Shown here one piece after another: positions 8,521-19,250 of a stretch of 64,000 bases of DNA. Below the pieces are notes generated by a model, which had not been told where the DNA came from, did no database searches, and worked only from the letters and a program-made list of their open reading frames with translations. Position numbers and translations under genes: made by a program. The stretch lies in contig WIAG01000002.1 in the NCBI GenBank assembly GCA_014055495.1, forward strand, positions 62,001-126,000, read 5' to 3'. Position 1 is the stretch's first letter, and each line of letters opens with the position of its first letter. This stretch comes from Nitrospira sp. CR1.2 (GTDB taxonomy: Bacteria > Nitrospirota > Nitrospiria > Nitrospirales > Nitrospiraceae).

Positions 8521-10431
8521 TTACCGGCCGGCAAGGGGGAAGGAACTCGACGGAGTAGATGCAGGTACCTCAGCGTGGGCATTGCCATTCAGCAACTGGA
8601 GACGCAACGCTTCGACCCGTCGGGGAACATCGTGAAACGTCGGAATCGATTGGTACATGCTGAGTGCCTGGTCGCGGGCTCCGGTTTTTTCGTACAGCAG
8701 TCCCAGTTCGTAGCGGACGAGCTGAGCGTTTCCGCCCCGGCAACGCGAGTCGGCCATCAGCCGTTCCAGCAGTTGCACAGCTTGCTCCGGGTGACCTTGC
8801 TCTTTGCAGCAGAGCGCCATCATCATGCAGGAATCGACGAAGAAGCCTGAGTCCTTCATCGACAAGAGAAACTCTTCCTTCGCCTCGTCCCACAACCCCA
8901 TGTCCTTGTAGGCCATGCCGAGGGCGTAACGGGTTTCCGCATCCACGGTTTGGGCAGGAGGCTCGACGACAGGCGGGACCACCGGAGGAGCGGGGGGAGG
9001 CGCCGTGTCGAGCACGGGCTCAGAAAGGGTAACGGGTGGCTGGGCAGTTCGTACCACAACTGGCTTGGTTATCGGAGACGGCGACACAGGGGCCGCTTCG
9101 ACAGGAGTTGCGGAGGCATCCAGAATTCTGAAGGGCGCCTCGACCACCGGTTCCGCCGTCAATACCACGGGCGCCGGTTCCGGCTCAGGCGTCGGCTGCG
9201 GGAGCGCCTCCATCATGGGCGCGAGAGGTTCCGGTTCGGGGGTCGACCCGGCACTCGGATCGAACGCCGGCGCAAGTTTACGCGCGATGGCGCTGCCCGG
9301 TGCCAACGCCTGGACCTTTTCAAACAACTCAGCCGGCAAGGTGGGCATGCCTGGCTCCGGATGCTCCAACAGAAGTTCGACCGCTCGTCCGAAATGCTGC
9401 GCCGCCGTCGCGGGATCGCCCTTTTCCTGGTACAACTCGCCCAGCAGTTCCAACATGGGCACGGACGACGGTTCCACTTTCAGATAGTCGGCAATAAGCG
9501 ACTCAGCCATGACGTAGTCCTGGGCACGGAGGGCCCCTCCGGCCAGGAATCGATATTCCCCGAGCGCCACCACTAAGTTTCCTTGCAGGAGATGCATGCG
9601 CGCCAGGAGCTGGCAGATTTCCGGATTGCCCGGCTCGCGGCTCAACAGTTGGGTCAACATCGCCTCGGCGCCTGCATACTGACCTTCTTCGATGCGGCGG
9701 GTGGCTTCAGCCATCAAATCGCCGGCGTCTCCCGGTTTGGACGAGGCGGCGGCCGATTTGGCCGCTCGCGCGGCGGCGACCGACGGACCACCGCCCGTCT
9801 CCATCATCGTCGTGATTTCCTTGGCCTCGGCATTCTCCGGGTCCAGCTTGAGCACCACGGTGTACATGGCTTTGGCCTGCTCATACTGTTGCGCGGCAGA
9901 CTGTTCCCGGCCGAGTTGGAGATACATGCGCACCGCTTCGTCGACCAGCCCCTCTTGCACACAGAGTTCCGCGACGCGGAGCTGTGCCTCCATATTCGAC
10001 GGGTCCTGCGCGACGATCTTGCGATAGATCTCCAGCGCCTCTTTGTTCCGTCCGTCCTTCGCGTAGTGCTTGCCTGCCGTCAGATAATCCTGGACGGCAC
10101 TGCTCAACAGGCCGCGCTCCGCGTTGAGATCGCCGAGATGCCGATAGATTTCGATGCGGGTGGGATCGACTTTGAGGATCTTCTTATAGGCGGCAATGGC
10201 CTTGAGCACCGACCCTTCCGAACGGAACGCACCGGCCGCCTGGAGGAACGCGGCGACGGCATCGGGGGTGGCGTTGCGTTTGAGTTGGAGGTCGCCGATG
10301 GAGTTGAAGATGGTTCCGTCTGCGGGGGTGTCCGTGGTCAGCTTCCGCCATTCGGCAATGGCTGCCTCGTACTGCCCTTTCGACGCGAAGAGCTGCGCGT
10401 TCTGAAGCACTGTTCGGCGGTCGACAGCCAA
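8521..10431 (-). CDS. Large TPR-repeat protein with Pro-rich linker
   Basis: 636 aa; multiple TPR units (AVAAFLQAAGAFRSEGSVLKAIAAYKKILKVDP..); Pro/Glu-rich central linker. Confidence 0.8.
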   Translation of the reverse strand: MAVDRRTVLQNAQLFASKGQYEAAIAEWRKLTTDTPADGTIFNSIGDLQLKRNATPDAVAAFLQAAGAFRSEGSVLKAIAAYKKILKVDPTRIEIYRHLGDLNAERGLLSSAVQDYLTAGKHYAKDGRNKEALEIYRKIVAQDPSNMEAQLRVAELCVQEGLVDEAVRMYLQLGREQSAAQQYEQAKAMYTVVLKLDPENAEAKEITTMMETGGGPSVAAARAAKSAAASSKPGDAGDLMAEATRRIEEGQYAGAEAMLTQLLSREPGNPEICQLLARMHLLQGNLVVALGEYRFLAGGALRAQDYVMAESLIADYLKVEPSSVPMLELLGELYQEKGDPATAAQHFGRAVELLLEHPEPGMPTLPAELFEKVQALAPGSAIARKLAPAFDPSAGSTPEPEPLAPMMEALPQPTPEPEPAPVVLTAEPVVEAPFRILDASATPVEAAPVSPSPITKPVVVRTAQPPVTLSEPVLDTAPPPAPPVVPPVVEPPAQTVDAETRYALGMAYKDMGLWDEAKEEFLLSMKDSGFFVDSCMMMALCCKEQGHPEQAVQLLERLMADSRCRGGNAQLVRYELGLLYEKTGARDQALSMYQSIPTFHDVPRRVEALRLQLLNGNAHAEVPASTPSSSFPLAGR

Positions 10432-10560
10432 GAAGACTCCTCACCCGACGTTGAGAGTCCACGCTAACAGTCAACCAATTCTTTGTCAAACAAATGGATA
10501 AAAGCGCGACATCGCAAACGCGGCGTCTGGAGCGGGTGTTCGAGCGGGTGTCTGCCGGGG

Positions 10561-10600
10561 AAACCAGCGGCCCCTCGATACGGCGGAGGGGCCGCTGGAC
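10561..10600 (-). terminator. Hairpin terminator downstream of the cold-shock gene
   Basis: 13-bp perfect stem ccagcggcccctc/gaggggccgctgg (10564-10576 with 10586-10598) with a short T run on the minus strand. Confidence 0.65.
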
Positions 10601-10619
10601 TACGTAGCGGCCCAGCCGC

Positions 10620-10838
10620 CTAAGGAGCCGGCGCGAGGTCCTTCAACACGTTCGCCGCCTGGGGGCCTTTGGCACCTTGGACGATGTCGAACTCGACGTT
10701 CTCACCCTCTTTCAAGGTTTTGAATCCGTCGCCCTGCAACGCAGAGTAATGCACAAAGACATCGTCTCCGCCATCGAGCCGGATAAATCCGAACCCCTTG
10801 CGATCATTGAACCACTTCACCGTGCCCTTCGTCTTCAT
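10620..10838 (-). CDS. Cold-shock domain protein (CspA family)
   Basis: [37 protein letters not shown]1/RNP2 motifs. Confidence 0.95.
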   Translation of the reverse strand: MKTKGTVKWFNDRKGFGFIRLDGGDDVFVHYSALQGDGFKTLKEGENVEFDIVQGAKGPQAANVLKDLAPAP

Positions 10839-11079
10839 ACAGCCCTCCTTTTCTCAACACACACACATAATGAGCGCATCGGCGCCTGCTGGCTTACTTG
10901 ACATGAAAATAATGACGATAAAAAAGAGAGGGAACTGCGGCGGGCGCGGCGGTTCTTCCGGGGGGCGTTGAGACAATGATCAACCCGAACCATCTTGACC
11001 TACAGAAAAGTGCGCAGCGGTGTACCATGGGGTGCAATCCTTGTCAAGGGTATCTTTTGGCCCTGGCCTATCTGATCTG

Positions 11080-11108
11080 TTTACAACCCAGGCAGACTCT
11101 TCTATAGT
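11080..11108 (+). promoter_or_regulatory. Candidate sigma70-type promoter for lptFG
   Basis: TTTACA-17 nt-TATAGT about 40 nt upstream of the probable GTG start. Confidence 0.5.
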
Positions 11109-11148
11109 GCAGCAACCAATCTTCCGATGTAGGATCCCGACCGCCCCC

Positions 11149-12234
11149 GTGCTGCACACCATCCTCGATCGTTACATCTTTCGCGAACTCCTCTCCCCGT
11201 TTTGCATCAGCCTGGGGGCGCTCTGCTTCGTGATGCTCACGAAGGAACTGCTCCGCCTGGTGGAGCTGCTGGTCACCAAGGGCATCGGCTTCCTGTCGGT
11301 GCTCAAGGTGTTTGCTCATCTGCTGCCCTCGTTTCTTGTGCTGACGCTGCCCATCGCCGGCATCATCGCATCCATTACGGCCTTCGGCCGCCTGTCGCTC
11401 GATAAGGAGCTGGTGGCCATGCGCGCCGCCGGGTTCAGCCTGCTGCGACTGTCGCAGGCCGTGTTTCTTTTTGCGGCATTGGTCTGTGGGTTGACGCTCA
11501 TCATGGCGCAATACGGTCAGCCCTGGAGCAACGTCAATATGAAGAAGGTGGCGCTGAACCTGTTGCGCGACGAACTCGTGCTGGAACTCGATCGCGGCGT
11601 CTTCAATGAAGCCATCCCGAAGATGGTGATCTACGTACCCGACGCGCAGGAGGGACGGGACAATCGGGGAATCTTTGTGGCCGACGAGCGCAATCCGGCC
11701 GACCCGCGTATCATCGTGGCACAGCAGTACCAGGTCATGACCGACCCGGCCAGCAGCCAGGTGGCTCTTCGGCTGATGAACGGCGTGATTCACAGCCGCC
11801 CCCAAAACGCCGAGGAGTATCAGAAGATTTCGTTCGCGGCGTACGACCTGAAGTTGAGCATCAGCGCCGGCCTGTACGGCGCCGAAGAGCGCACCCCGAT
11901 GGAGGTCATCCGCGCGAAGCTGGAGAGTACGGGCTGGACCGACACCAATGCGCTCCGGCGCATGATGGAATACTACAAGGACCTAGCGTTTCCGGCGGCC
12001 TCGTTGGTGTTCTGCATTCTGGGCGTGCCGGTCGGGATCGTCTCCAAACGCTCCGGCAGCATCGGCGGGTTCGCAGTCGGGGTGCTGGTCGTCATCGCCT
12101 ATTATGTCCTCAACGTCGCCTGTGAATTTCTGGTCACCACGCTCTGGATCTCCCCGTTTGCCGGCGCCTGGTTACCCAATGTGATCTTCACCATCGTCAC
12201 GATTCTGTGGTTTTATCGTGTGAGCCGGCAATAA
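11149..12234 (+). CDS. lptF: LPS export ABC transporter permease LptF
   Basis: YjgP/YjgQ family (LDRYIFRELLSPFCISLGALCFVMLTKEL...); GTG start inferred inside the longer ORF. Confidence 0.85.
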   Translation: MLHTILDRYIFRELLSPFCISLGALCFVMLTKELLRLVELLVTKGIGFLSVLKVFAHLLPSFLVLTLPIAGIIASITAFGRLSLDKELVAMRAAGFSLLRLSQAVFLFAALVCGLTLIMAQYGQPWSNVNMKKVALNLLRDELVLELDRGVFNEAIPKMVIYVPDAQEGRDNRGIFVADERNPADPRIIVAQQYQVMTDPASSQVALRLMNGVIHSRPQNAEEYQKISFAAYDLKLSISAGLYGAEERTPMEVIRAKLESTGWTDTNALRRMMEYYKDLAFPAASLVFCILGVPVGIVSKRSGSIGGFAVGVLVVIAYYVLNVACEFLVTTLWISPFAGAWLPNVIFTIVTILWFYRVSRQ

Positions 12235-12238
12235 CACC

Positions 12239-13330
12239 ATGAGCATTCTCTTCCGCTACATGCTGCGCGAATATGTGAAGATCTTCGGCATGTGCTTCTC
12301 CGGGCTCATGACGATCTACCTCGTCATCGACTTTTTCGAGAAAGTGCGCCGGTTCCTGCGGTATGACGCCCATGCGCTGGATGTGCTGGCCTACTTTGTC
12401 TTGAAGATGCCGGCCATCTCGTATCAGATTGCCCCGCTGGCGGTGTTGATGGCGACCCTGTTGACCATCGGCCTGCTGTCGCGCAGCCATGAAATCACGG
12501 CTATGCGCAGCTGCGGCATCAGTCTCTATTGGATCACCTCCCCGTTCATCTTTCTGGGGACGGTGCTGGCGATGATGCTGTTCCTGTTCAGCTCCACCGT
12601 CATTCCACTAGCCCTGGCAAAGGCCGAACAGATCAAGACGACCCAGATCGAGAAACGCACCACGCCGGTGTCGCTGAAGGCGGCACAGCCCTGGGTAAGC
12701 CTCGGCGGCCAGACCTTGATGAACATCGACACGATCGATCCGGGCGGCGCGGTGCTGCGCAACATTCGCCTCTATCGCCTCAGCCCGACGTTCCGACTCG
12801 AAGAAATTGCCGAGGCCAAACGTGCGGTCTATTCAGCACAGGGTTGGGCTTTGCAGGAGGGCATCACCCGGGCATTTCGCGAGGACGGCACCGTGTCGGT
12901 CACCAGCTTTCAGACGCAACCGTTGGCACTCCCCCACATTCCCGATGACTTCACCACCTGGGCGGAGTTGGACCCCGAAACGATGACCCTGCGAGAAATT
13001 CGGGCCTACGTCGATCGGTTACAGTTGGGTGGGACGCTCTTACCGCGCCTGCTCACGGATTACTACGGGCGCATTGCCTTTCCCTGCGTTACGCTCATCA
13101 TGGTGATCGTCGGCATTGCCTTGAGTCTTCGTCGTACGGGCGTCCGCGGGAGCGGGATGGCCATGGGCATCGGCCAGGCGATGGCCGTGGGCTTTTTCTA
13201 CTGGTCCACGCACTCAGTCGCGATAGCGCTGGGACGCGGAGGCGCGCTCGCACCGATGCTGGCCGGGTGGATGGCCAATGGGGTCTTTCTGACGTTCGGA
13301 CTGTATCTGCTGTTGAAGGTGCGCTACTGA
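12239..13330 (+). CDS. lptG: LPS export ABC transporter permease LptG
   Basis: YjgP/YjgQ family (RYMLREYVKIFGMCFSGLMTIYLVIDFFEKVRRF) immediately after lptF. Confidence 0.85.
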   Translation: MSILFRYMLREYVKIFGMCFSGLMTIYLVIDFFEKVRRFLRYDAHALDVLAYFVLKMPAISYQIAPLAVLMATLLTIGLLSRSHEITAMRSCGISLYWITSPFIFLGTVLAMMLFLFSSTVIPLALAKAEQIKTTQIEKRTTPVSLKAAQPWVSLGGQTLMNIDTIDPGGAVLRNIRLYRLSPTFRLEEIAEAKRAVYSAQGWALQEGITRAFREDGTVSVTSFQTQPLALPHIPDDFTTWAELDPETMTLREIRAYVDRLQLGGTLLPRLLTDYYGRIAFPCVTLIMVIVGIALSLRRTGVRGSGMAMGIGQAMAVGFFYWSTHSVAIALGRGGALAPMLAGWMANGVFLTFGLYLLLKVRY

Positions 13331-13332
13331 CA

Positions 13333-13362
13333 GAATGCTGAAATTGTCCGCCAGCGGCGCAA
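13333..13362. repeat. Second intergenic repeat motif (GTCCGCCAGCGGCG), copy 2
   Basis: ctgaaattgtccgccagcggcgcaacc shares the 14-mer with 7199-7212. Confidence 0.35.
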
Positions 13363-13455
13363 CCGCGTCATTCAGGCCCACAGCATTGACTGTGGCGCCC
13401 CCGTGCGGTAAGTAGACAGGCCGCGTCCACCATCGCACGGCAATGAAAGGGTTCT

Positions 13456-14712
13456 ATGTCGACGAGAGTCGTCATCACAGGTTTGGGAGTCGTCTCCCCC
13501 ATCGGCATCGGCGTGCCGCAATTCTGGAAAGCGGCGCTGGAAGGCCGATCGGGGATTTCCGCCATTCCCTCCTTCGATCCATTCCCGCTCGAGGGGTATC
13601 GGTCGCGCATCGCGGGGCGCATCGTCGACTTCTCGCCCGATCAATATCTCCCCGCCGGCCAGGGCGATCGTGTCGATCGGTATGCCCAATTCGCGCTTGT
13701 GGCCGCCAAGGAGGCGCTCGCCGATGCCGACTTCAAGATGGACCGGAAAGACCCGCACCGGGTGGGCGTGATCGTCGGCGCCGGTATGGGGGGGATGGTG
13801 ATGGGCGAACGCGAAATCACGCAACTCTACGAACAGAAGCGTCCCCACCGGGTACATCCGAATTTCATCCCGGTCATCACGCTGAACTCCGCTTCCGGGA
13901 TCGTGGCCATGGCCTATGGGGCGAAAGGTCCGAACCTCACGATTTCGACCGCCTGCTCCTCGAGTGCCCACGCGCTGGGGCAGGCCATGCATGCCATTCG
14001 CGCCGGCACCGCCGATGCTGTGATTGTGGTCGGGGCTGACGCCAGCATCACGCCCCTGGTTTTCGCCGGATTTTGCTCTCTTCGCGCCCTCTCCACGAAG
14101 TATAACGATGCCCCGGAGCGGGCTTCCCGTCCCTTCGACCGTGGCCGTGACGGGTTTGTGATGGGTGAAGGCGCCGGGGCACTGATCCTCGAATCGCTCG
14201 CCCACGCGAAGAAACGCAAGGCCCGAATGTATGCGGAAGTCGCCGGTTATGCCGCCACGAGCGAGGCCCATCACATGGTCATTCCCCGGGAAGACGGTGA
14301 GGAAGTTGCGACGACCATGCGGCTGGCCCTCAAGGATGCAGGCGTGACGCCGGCGCAAGTCGATTACATCAACGCCCACGCCACATCGACCACGGTCGGC
14401 GACGCGGTGGAGGTCAAAGCCATCCGCTTGGTGTTTCAATCACGAGCAGACAAACTTGCCGTGAATGCCACGAAGTCGCTGGTGGGCCATACACTGGGCG
14501 CGGCCGGATCGATGGCCGGGGTCGTGTCTGCCCTCACGCTCACGAGCGGGCAGATTCATCCCACGCTCAATTTGGACGATCCCGATCCGGCCTGTGCACT
14601 GGCCGGCTTGTCGAAGGACCCGCAGACGCGCAAGGCAAAGGTAGCCCTGATCAACGCATTTGGATTCGGCAGCAACAACGCTGCCGTCGTGTTAAAGACT
14701 GTCCCTTCCTGA
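13456..14712 (+). CDS. fabF: Beta-ketoacyl-ACP synthase II (FabF-type)
   Basis: STACSSSAHALGQAM active-site Cys, NAHATSTTVGD and KSLVGHTLGAAG motifs. Confidence 0.9.
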   Translation: MSTRVVITGLGVVSPIGIGVPQFWKAALEGRSGISAIPSFDPFPLEGYRSRIAGRIVDFSPDQYLPAGQGDRVDRYAQFALVAAKEALADADFKMDRKDPHRVGVIVGAGMGGMVMGEREITQLYEQKRPHRVHPNFIPVITLNSASGIVAMAYGAKGPNLTISTACSSSAHALGQAMHAIRAGTADAVIVVGADASITPLVFAGFCSLRALSTKYNDAPERASRPFDRGRDGFVMGEGAGALILESLAHAKKRKARMYAEVAGYAATSEAHHMVIPREDGEEVATTMRLALKDAGVTPAQVDYINAHATSTTVGDAVEVKAIRLVFQSRADKLAVNATKSLVGHTLGAAGSMAGVVSALTLTSGQIHPTLNLDDPDPACALAGLSKDPQTRKAKVALINAFGFGSNNAAVVLKTVPS

Positions 14713-14777
14713 TCCCTGTCCGGCAACGGCAGCAGTCGACGGGGGACTCACCAGTCAAGGAACGAAGGAACTCGGGC

Positions 14778-15089
14778 ATGGCCAACACAATAGACGTTTC
14801 CGGCAAGATCATTCAGGCACTGGCGGATTATCTGAAGCGGGATGCGGCAGCGATCAAGCCGACGCACCACCTGCGAGACGATCTTGGATTGGACTCGATG
14901 GCGGTCATCGAAATGTTGTATCGGATTGAAGAGGTCTTTAATCTTCAGATCCCCGACCAGGATCTGGTCGGCCTGACGACCGTCGGTCATGTCATCGCCT
15001 ACGTCGAAGGGCGGATCGCACCCGCCCCGGCCAAAGCCGCAGTCAAGAAGCCGGCCGCAAAACGCTCGACCAAGAGCAAGAAGGCGTAA
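14778..15089 (+). CDS. Acyl carrier protein with Lys/Ala-rich C-terminal tail
   Basis: Phosphopantetheine site [27 protein letters not shown]; tail [22 protein letters not shown]. Confidence 0.85.
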   Translation: MANTIDVSGKIIQALADYLKRDAAAIKPTHHLRDDLGLDSMAVIEMLYRIEEVFNLQIPDQDLVGLTTVGHVIAYVEGRIAPAPAKAAVKKPAAKRSTKSKKA

Positions 15090-15093
15090 CCGG

Positions 15094-16176
15094 ATGAGCA
15101 CGGCACCAAGGCGCACCCCTCTGACAGTCCGGGAATTACACGAGTATGTCGGAGGCGAACTGATCGGTTCTCCGGAGGCGACCGTGACCGGCGTCGCCAG
15201 CCTAGAGCAGGCCGGACCGGACGATCTGGCGTTCCTGACCTCCGAGCGGCATTTGAAATCCGCGCAAACGGCCACCATCGGCGCATTACTGGTCGGACGG
15301 CGCCTCGTAGACTGCCCCTCCCCGCAAATTGTGGTAGACAACCCCGCCTACGCTTTCGCGCGAGCCGCCCAACAGTTTTTTGCACAACCGGCCCGGGTGC
15401 GCGGGATTGCGCAAGGCATCACCCGCGGGGAGGGCGTCACTATCGGCGCCGATGTCTCGATTTGGCCCGGCGTGACCCTGGGAGATCGGGTGTCGATCGG
15501 CGCACGCGTGACGCTGTATCCAGGGGTGTTCATCGGGGATGACAGCGTCATCGGTGAGGATAGCCTCCTCTATCCCAACGTGGTGGTACGGGAAGGATGC
15601 CGGATAGGCGCCAGGGTCATCATCCACAGCGGCACGGTGATCGGCAGTGACGGATTCGGATATGTGCAATACCAGGGCCGCCACCAGAAAATTCCCCAGT
15701 TGGGCGGCGTCGTCATTGAAGACGACGTGGAATTGGGCGCCAACGTCACCATCGATCGGGCAACATTCGGCGATACCGTCATCAAGCGCGGAAGCAAGAT
15801 CGACAACCTCGTGCAAGTCGCCCACAACGTGGTTGTCGGCGAACACAACATTCTGGTCGCGCAGGTCGGCATCGCAGGAAGCACAACCTTAGGACGCTAT
15901 GTGATGGTGGGAGGCCAGGCAGGCTTGGCCGATCATTTGCAAATCGGCGATCAGGTGATGATTGCGGCGAAATCCGGCGTCACGAGAAGCTTGGAACCGA
16001 ACCAAATCGTTTCCGGCGCGCCCGTGATGCCGCACACCACGTTTTTGAAAGCGCAGGCGGTCATTCCTCAGCTGCCTGAGCTCCGCCAACGTGTCCGCGA
16101 GCTCGAAGAACGACTCGCGGCCCTGGAACAAGCGGCGAAACCTGCCGCGAAGCCACGCAAACCCCGCCGCAGGTAA
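15094..16176 (+). CDS. lpxD: UDP-3-O-acylglucosamine N-acyltransferase LpxD
   Basis: Hexapeptide repeats ([38 protein letters not shown]), [48 protein letters not shown] at 15094. Confidence 0.92.
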   Translation: MSTAPRRTPLTVRELHEYVGGELIGSPEATVTGVASLEQAGPDDLAFLTSERHLKSAQTATIGALLVGRRLVDCPSPQIVVDNPAYAFARAAQQFFAQPARVRGIAQGITRGEGVTIGADVSIWPGVTLGDRVSIGARVTLYPGVFIGDDSVIGEDSLLYPNVVVREGCRIGARVIIHSGTVIGSDGFGYVQYQGRHQKIPQLGGVVIEDDVELGANVTIDRATFGDTVIKRGSKIDNLVQVAHNVVVGEHNILVAQVGIAGSTTLGRYVMVGGQAGLADHLQIGDQVMIAAKSGVTRSLEPNQIVSGAPVMPHTTFLKAQAVIPQLPELRQRVRELEERLAALEQAAKPAAKPRKPRRR

Positions 16177-16186
16177 CGCTGGTCCA

Positions 16187-16711
16187 TCAAGGCTTCATCA
16201 GCGACTTCCAGAAAAACAGTTTGGCCCAGAAGAAACCGGCCCACGGAAGAAAATAGGATGCCAGCGGATGAACCGCGCCATAGACCACGGCGACGGTTGA
16301 GCCGAACAGCAACAACGCCAAACCCGCTATGTAGGCAACAGGGGCCCAAGGGGATCCGCTCGGAGCATCGTGGCTTTTCCCGCTCTCCCGTTTCGGTTTC
16401 CCTGTCTTGGTGAGGCTGGGCTGCCGCATGCGCACGGCAAAGACCTCAGGCCGATTGGCCAAGATCCACCGGTGATACGTCGTCTGGAGCCATCCCAACA
16501 CCCCGCCCAACAACAGCAATCCGGAGCTTTCGAGAAAGGTCGCCCAGCTGTAGGTGTCGGTGGCAATGAGTTGATAGCCTAAGCCACCGACTCCGCCGAG
16601 CAAGGAAATCAGGCCAAGGATACCGGCCGGAAACAACATGTAGGCTTTGATATAGGCCGTCGCGCGAGCGTCGTGCCCTTCCTGCTGCTTCACTGAGACA
16701 AGCTTCGGCAT
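16187..16711 (-). CDS. Hypothetical membrane protein
   Basis: 174 aa with several hydrophobic segments (LLGGVGGLGYQLIATD.., VAYIAGLALLLFGSTVAVVYGAV). Confidence 0.6.
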   Translation of the reverse strand: MPKLVSVKQQEGHDARATAYIKAYMLFPAGILGLISLLGGVGGLGYQLIATDTYSWATFLESSGLLLLGGVLGWLQTTYHRWILANRPEVFAVRMRQPSLTKTGKPKRESGKSHDAPSGSPWAPVAYIAGLALLLFGSTVAVVYGAVHPLASYFLPWAGFFWAKLFFWKSLMKP

Positions 16712-17009
16712 GGCCGTGATGGTCGTACAATCCCCTCATGAACCGCAAGAGAAAATGTATCGATCGAGGACAAATTCTCAGGATCGGAGTACGCGCTATG
16801 GCTGAATACTGCCTTCGCACGGTGATCCGGTGAGCGACGAGCGCTTACGACTGTCCACAAGAACTGTGGAGGGGCTGTGCGCAACCATGTGGATAGGCCT
16901 TCCGCCGCACGTCCTGCCTATGGGGATCGCGCACTGCTCAAGGATTAAGCGAACACTGGCGCACATCGAGAAGGAAGGACCACTCCGAACAGGAAGGGAT
17001 CGCGACCGC

Positions 17010-19085
17010 TTAGTCCATCGGTAGGATGTCGAAAATGGCCGCTCGCTCCACCCGTCCGACATCTACCCATTGCTGAGCGAGGGGAATCAGCGTGACCAGC
17101 CGCTCTTCCAGAGCTGCGAGGCGTTCTCGGATCGCAGCCGGCTTGTGTTGTGCCGTGACACGCAGAAAGGTTCGGAGTCCCTGCAGAAAAAGCTTGATAT
17201 TCTCCGCCGATACCTGTTCGGCCGAACCTGACAAGACATCGATTTCGTCAAAAATCGGCTCCAGCGATTGAGGAGACAACTGCCGTTCCTCGCCGGCGCG
17301 CGCGATACGCCGGAGCGTTTCGATCACCATCGGCACGCGGGCCTGCATGTGCGCAAGGAACCGTTCATCCAACTGCTCCAGCTCGTCCAGCATCCGTCCG
17401 ATCGCCCGCGCATCCACCATTGTTGCTCCACCGGCAATCTCCCGCTCCGCCCGATGGATCACCGCCTCCAGGACGTCCCGTACCGGTTCTTGCGAACGGC
17501 CACGTGCCAGATGCAATTGCCGCAACGCATCGAGAATGGGCAGCGCAGCCGTCCGCCGAGGCGCCTGGCGCGTTCCCTCGATCGGTTCGATCATCGCCGC
17601 TAGGTCAGTAGGCGGAGTCTCCTTGAGCGCCTCATCACTCGCCGTTTCCTGGTCGCCTCGATCGGCAGGTGGTTCAACCTTCTCTGAGACCGGCTCCAGT
17701 TCCCGCACGGTCTTGCTGATTTCCAGCAACCCCTCTCGCAACGACGCGACATGATGCGCTGCCACGGCCCGCTCATGTCTGGCAGCCGCCTGCAGGAGTG
17801 GGAACAACCTGGTCGCCATCTCTTCCAGACCGCTCAATCCAACGGTCGCAGCAGAGCGCGCCAGATTACCGACACTTTGCCAGAGTATCGTTGCCAACTG
17901 CGTACGACGCGCCTGTTCACTCGTGGCATCCAGTCGCTCTAGGGCCGTCTGAATTTGATTGAGCCACTCCCTGGCCTCCAATACAAATAGACCTAGAATT
18001 TCCCGTCGGACCGGAATCGTGGCCTCCGCCGCCTCTGTACCTGTCGAGGCCAGCGGTGCAGCCGGCCGAATCGCAGGTTGATCCACGGCAGCCTGAATGA
18101 CCCCCGCAATGGCATCAAGACTTTCCAGCAAGGCGGCAAATTGATCGGACACGTTGGTCGCCACGGCAGATGCTGACGTGGCGGGTGACACCGACTCGAA
18201 GCTAACGCGCTCCAGGGCCGGCGGCTCGACGGTGTCGACCACCGACACATGGGGCTGCAGACTCAAGTCGACCAGTCGCAGTATTTCGGACGTCGAGGTG
18301 TCCTCCAGGCCCGTGACTCGCACTACCGGGCGAGAGGGGTAGCGGGCGGTGATACGTACCACCACACCTTCTTCCCCGCTGCTGAGCCGCACCCTGGTCC
18401 CAAGGGGATAGACCGACAACTGTTCAACTAACGCTTTCATGATTTCGCGGGGAAAGGCGGTACGTTCCGTCGAGAGCAACTCGCGCACAGCCTCATGCGG
18501 CAACAAGCGCCGACGATACGGACGCGGGCTGACCAGCGCATCAAAGATGTCCACCAGACCGATGATTTGGGCTAATTCGTTGATCTCACGCCCCTTCAAG
18601 CGATGCGGATATCCCTGTCCCTTTCCCCGCTCATGCGCCTGCAGCACGACTTCGGCAAGCCACTCATAGTCCGCACCGAGCCGCTTAATGACATCGTGCC
18701 CCATCCGGGGATGTTGCTCAACGAGGCCCCGCTCCTCGACCGACAGGCGACCGGCTTTCGTCAACAGCTGCTGCGGAACCGCAAAAATTCCGATATCGTG
18801 CACCAGGCCGGCCAACGCCAGTCGTTGCAGCTCGGTTCCATAATATCCAAGGCCCACGCCGACTTTCGTGGCCAGAATGCTGACGTTGATGAGATTGGTG
18901 ATCAGCGGAAGACCGGGGGGGCTCGACAACGCCTCAACGACTAACTGATCGCTTATGTGAAGCGAACCGACGATGGCAGAAGCCAGTTGCATGAGCTCGG
19001 AGAGATCGACGTCTTCATGCTGCTGGACGGCCGCGGCCACTTTTGCAAGCGCTACCTCCGCTTGCCGGTAGTGATGCTGTTCCAT
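17010..19085 (-). CDS. HD-GYP domain protein with C-terminal degenerate Hpt-like domain and extra alpha-helical domain
   Basis: GLVHDIGIFAVPQQLL ... HERGKGQGYPHRLKG (HD-GYP signature); EAREWLNQIQTALERL...VGNLARSAATVG (Hpt-like without His). Confidence 0.85.
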   Translation of the reverse strand: MEQHHYRQAEVALAKVAAAVQQHEDVDLSELMQLASAIVGSLHISDQLVVEALSSPPGLPLITNLINVSILATKVGVGLGYYGTELQRLALAGLVHDIGIFAVPQQLLTKAGRLSVEERGLVEQHPRMGHDVIKRLGADYEWLAEVVLQAHERGKGQGYPHRLKGREINELAQIIGLVDIFDALVSPRPYRRRLLPHEAVRELLSTERTAFPREIMKALVEQLSVYPLGTRVRLSSGEEGVVVRITARYPSRPVVRVTGLEDTSTSEILRLVDLSLQPHVSVVDTVEPPALERVSFESVSPATSASAVATNVSDQFAALLESLDAIAGVIQAAVDQPAIRPAAPLASTGTEAAEATIPVRREILGLFVLEAREWLNQIQTALERLDATSEQARRTQLATILWQSVGNLARSAATVGLSGLEEMATRLFPLLQAAARHERAVAAHHVASLREGLLEISKTVRELEPVSEKVEPPADRGDQETASDEALKETPPTDLAAMIEPIEGTRQAPRRTAALPILDALRQLHLARGRSQEPVRDVLEAVIHRAEREIAGGATMVDARAIGRMLDELEQLDERFLAHMQARVPMVIETLRRIARAGEERQLSPQSLEPIFDEIDVLSGSAEQVSAENIKLFLQGLRTFLRVTAQHKPAAIRERLAALEERLVTLIPLAQQWVDVGRVERAAIFDILPMD

Positions 19086-19250
19086 TGCCCTCGGCCCTCA
19101 CCCGAATGAACGTGTCAATAGAGTCATCGTTGCGGAGCAAGACCAACAGGCTGGAGAGGCACTCGGCGGAACGCCGGACTCCCTCACGATGTCGGCATTT
19201 CCGCTCCACGGGAGCAGGAGTTCCTTGTGCCCCAAACAGGTTGAATCGGC

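Noticed and set aside
13372-14439. 355-aa minus-strand ORF
   Set aside because: Antisense to fabF; shadow ORF.
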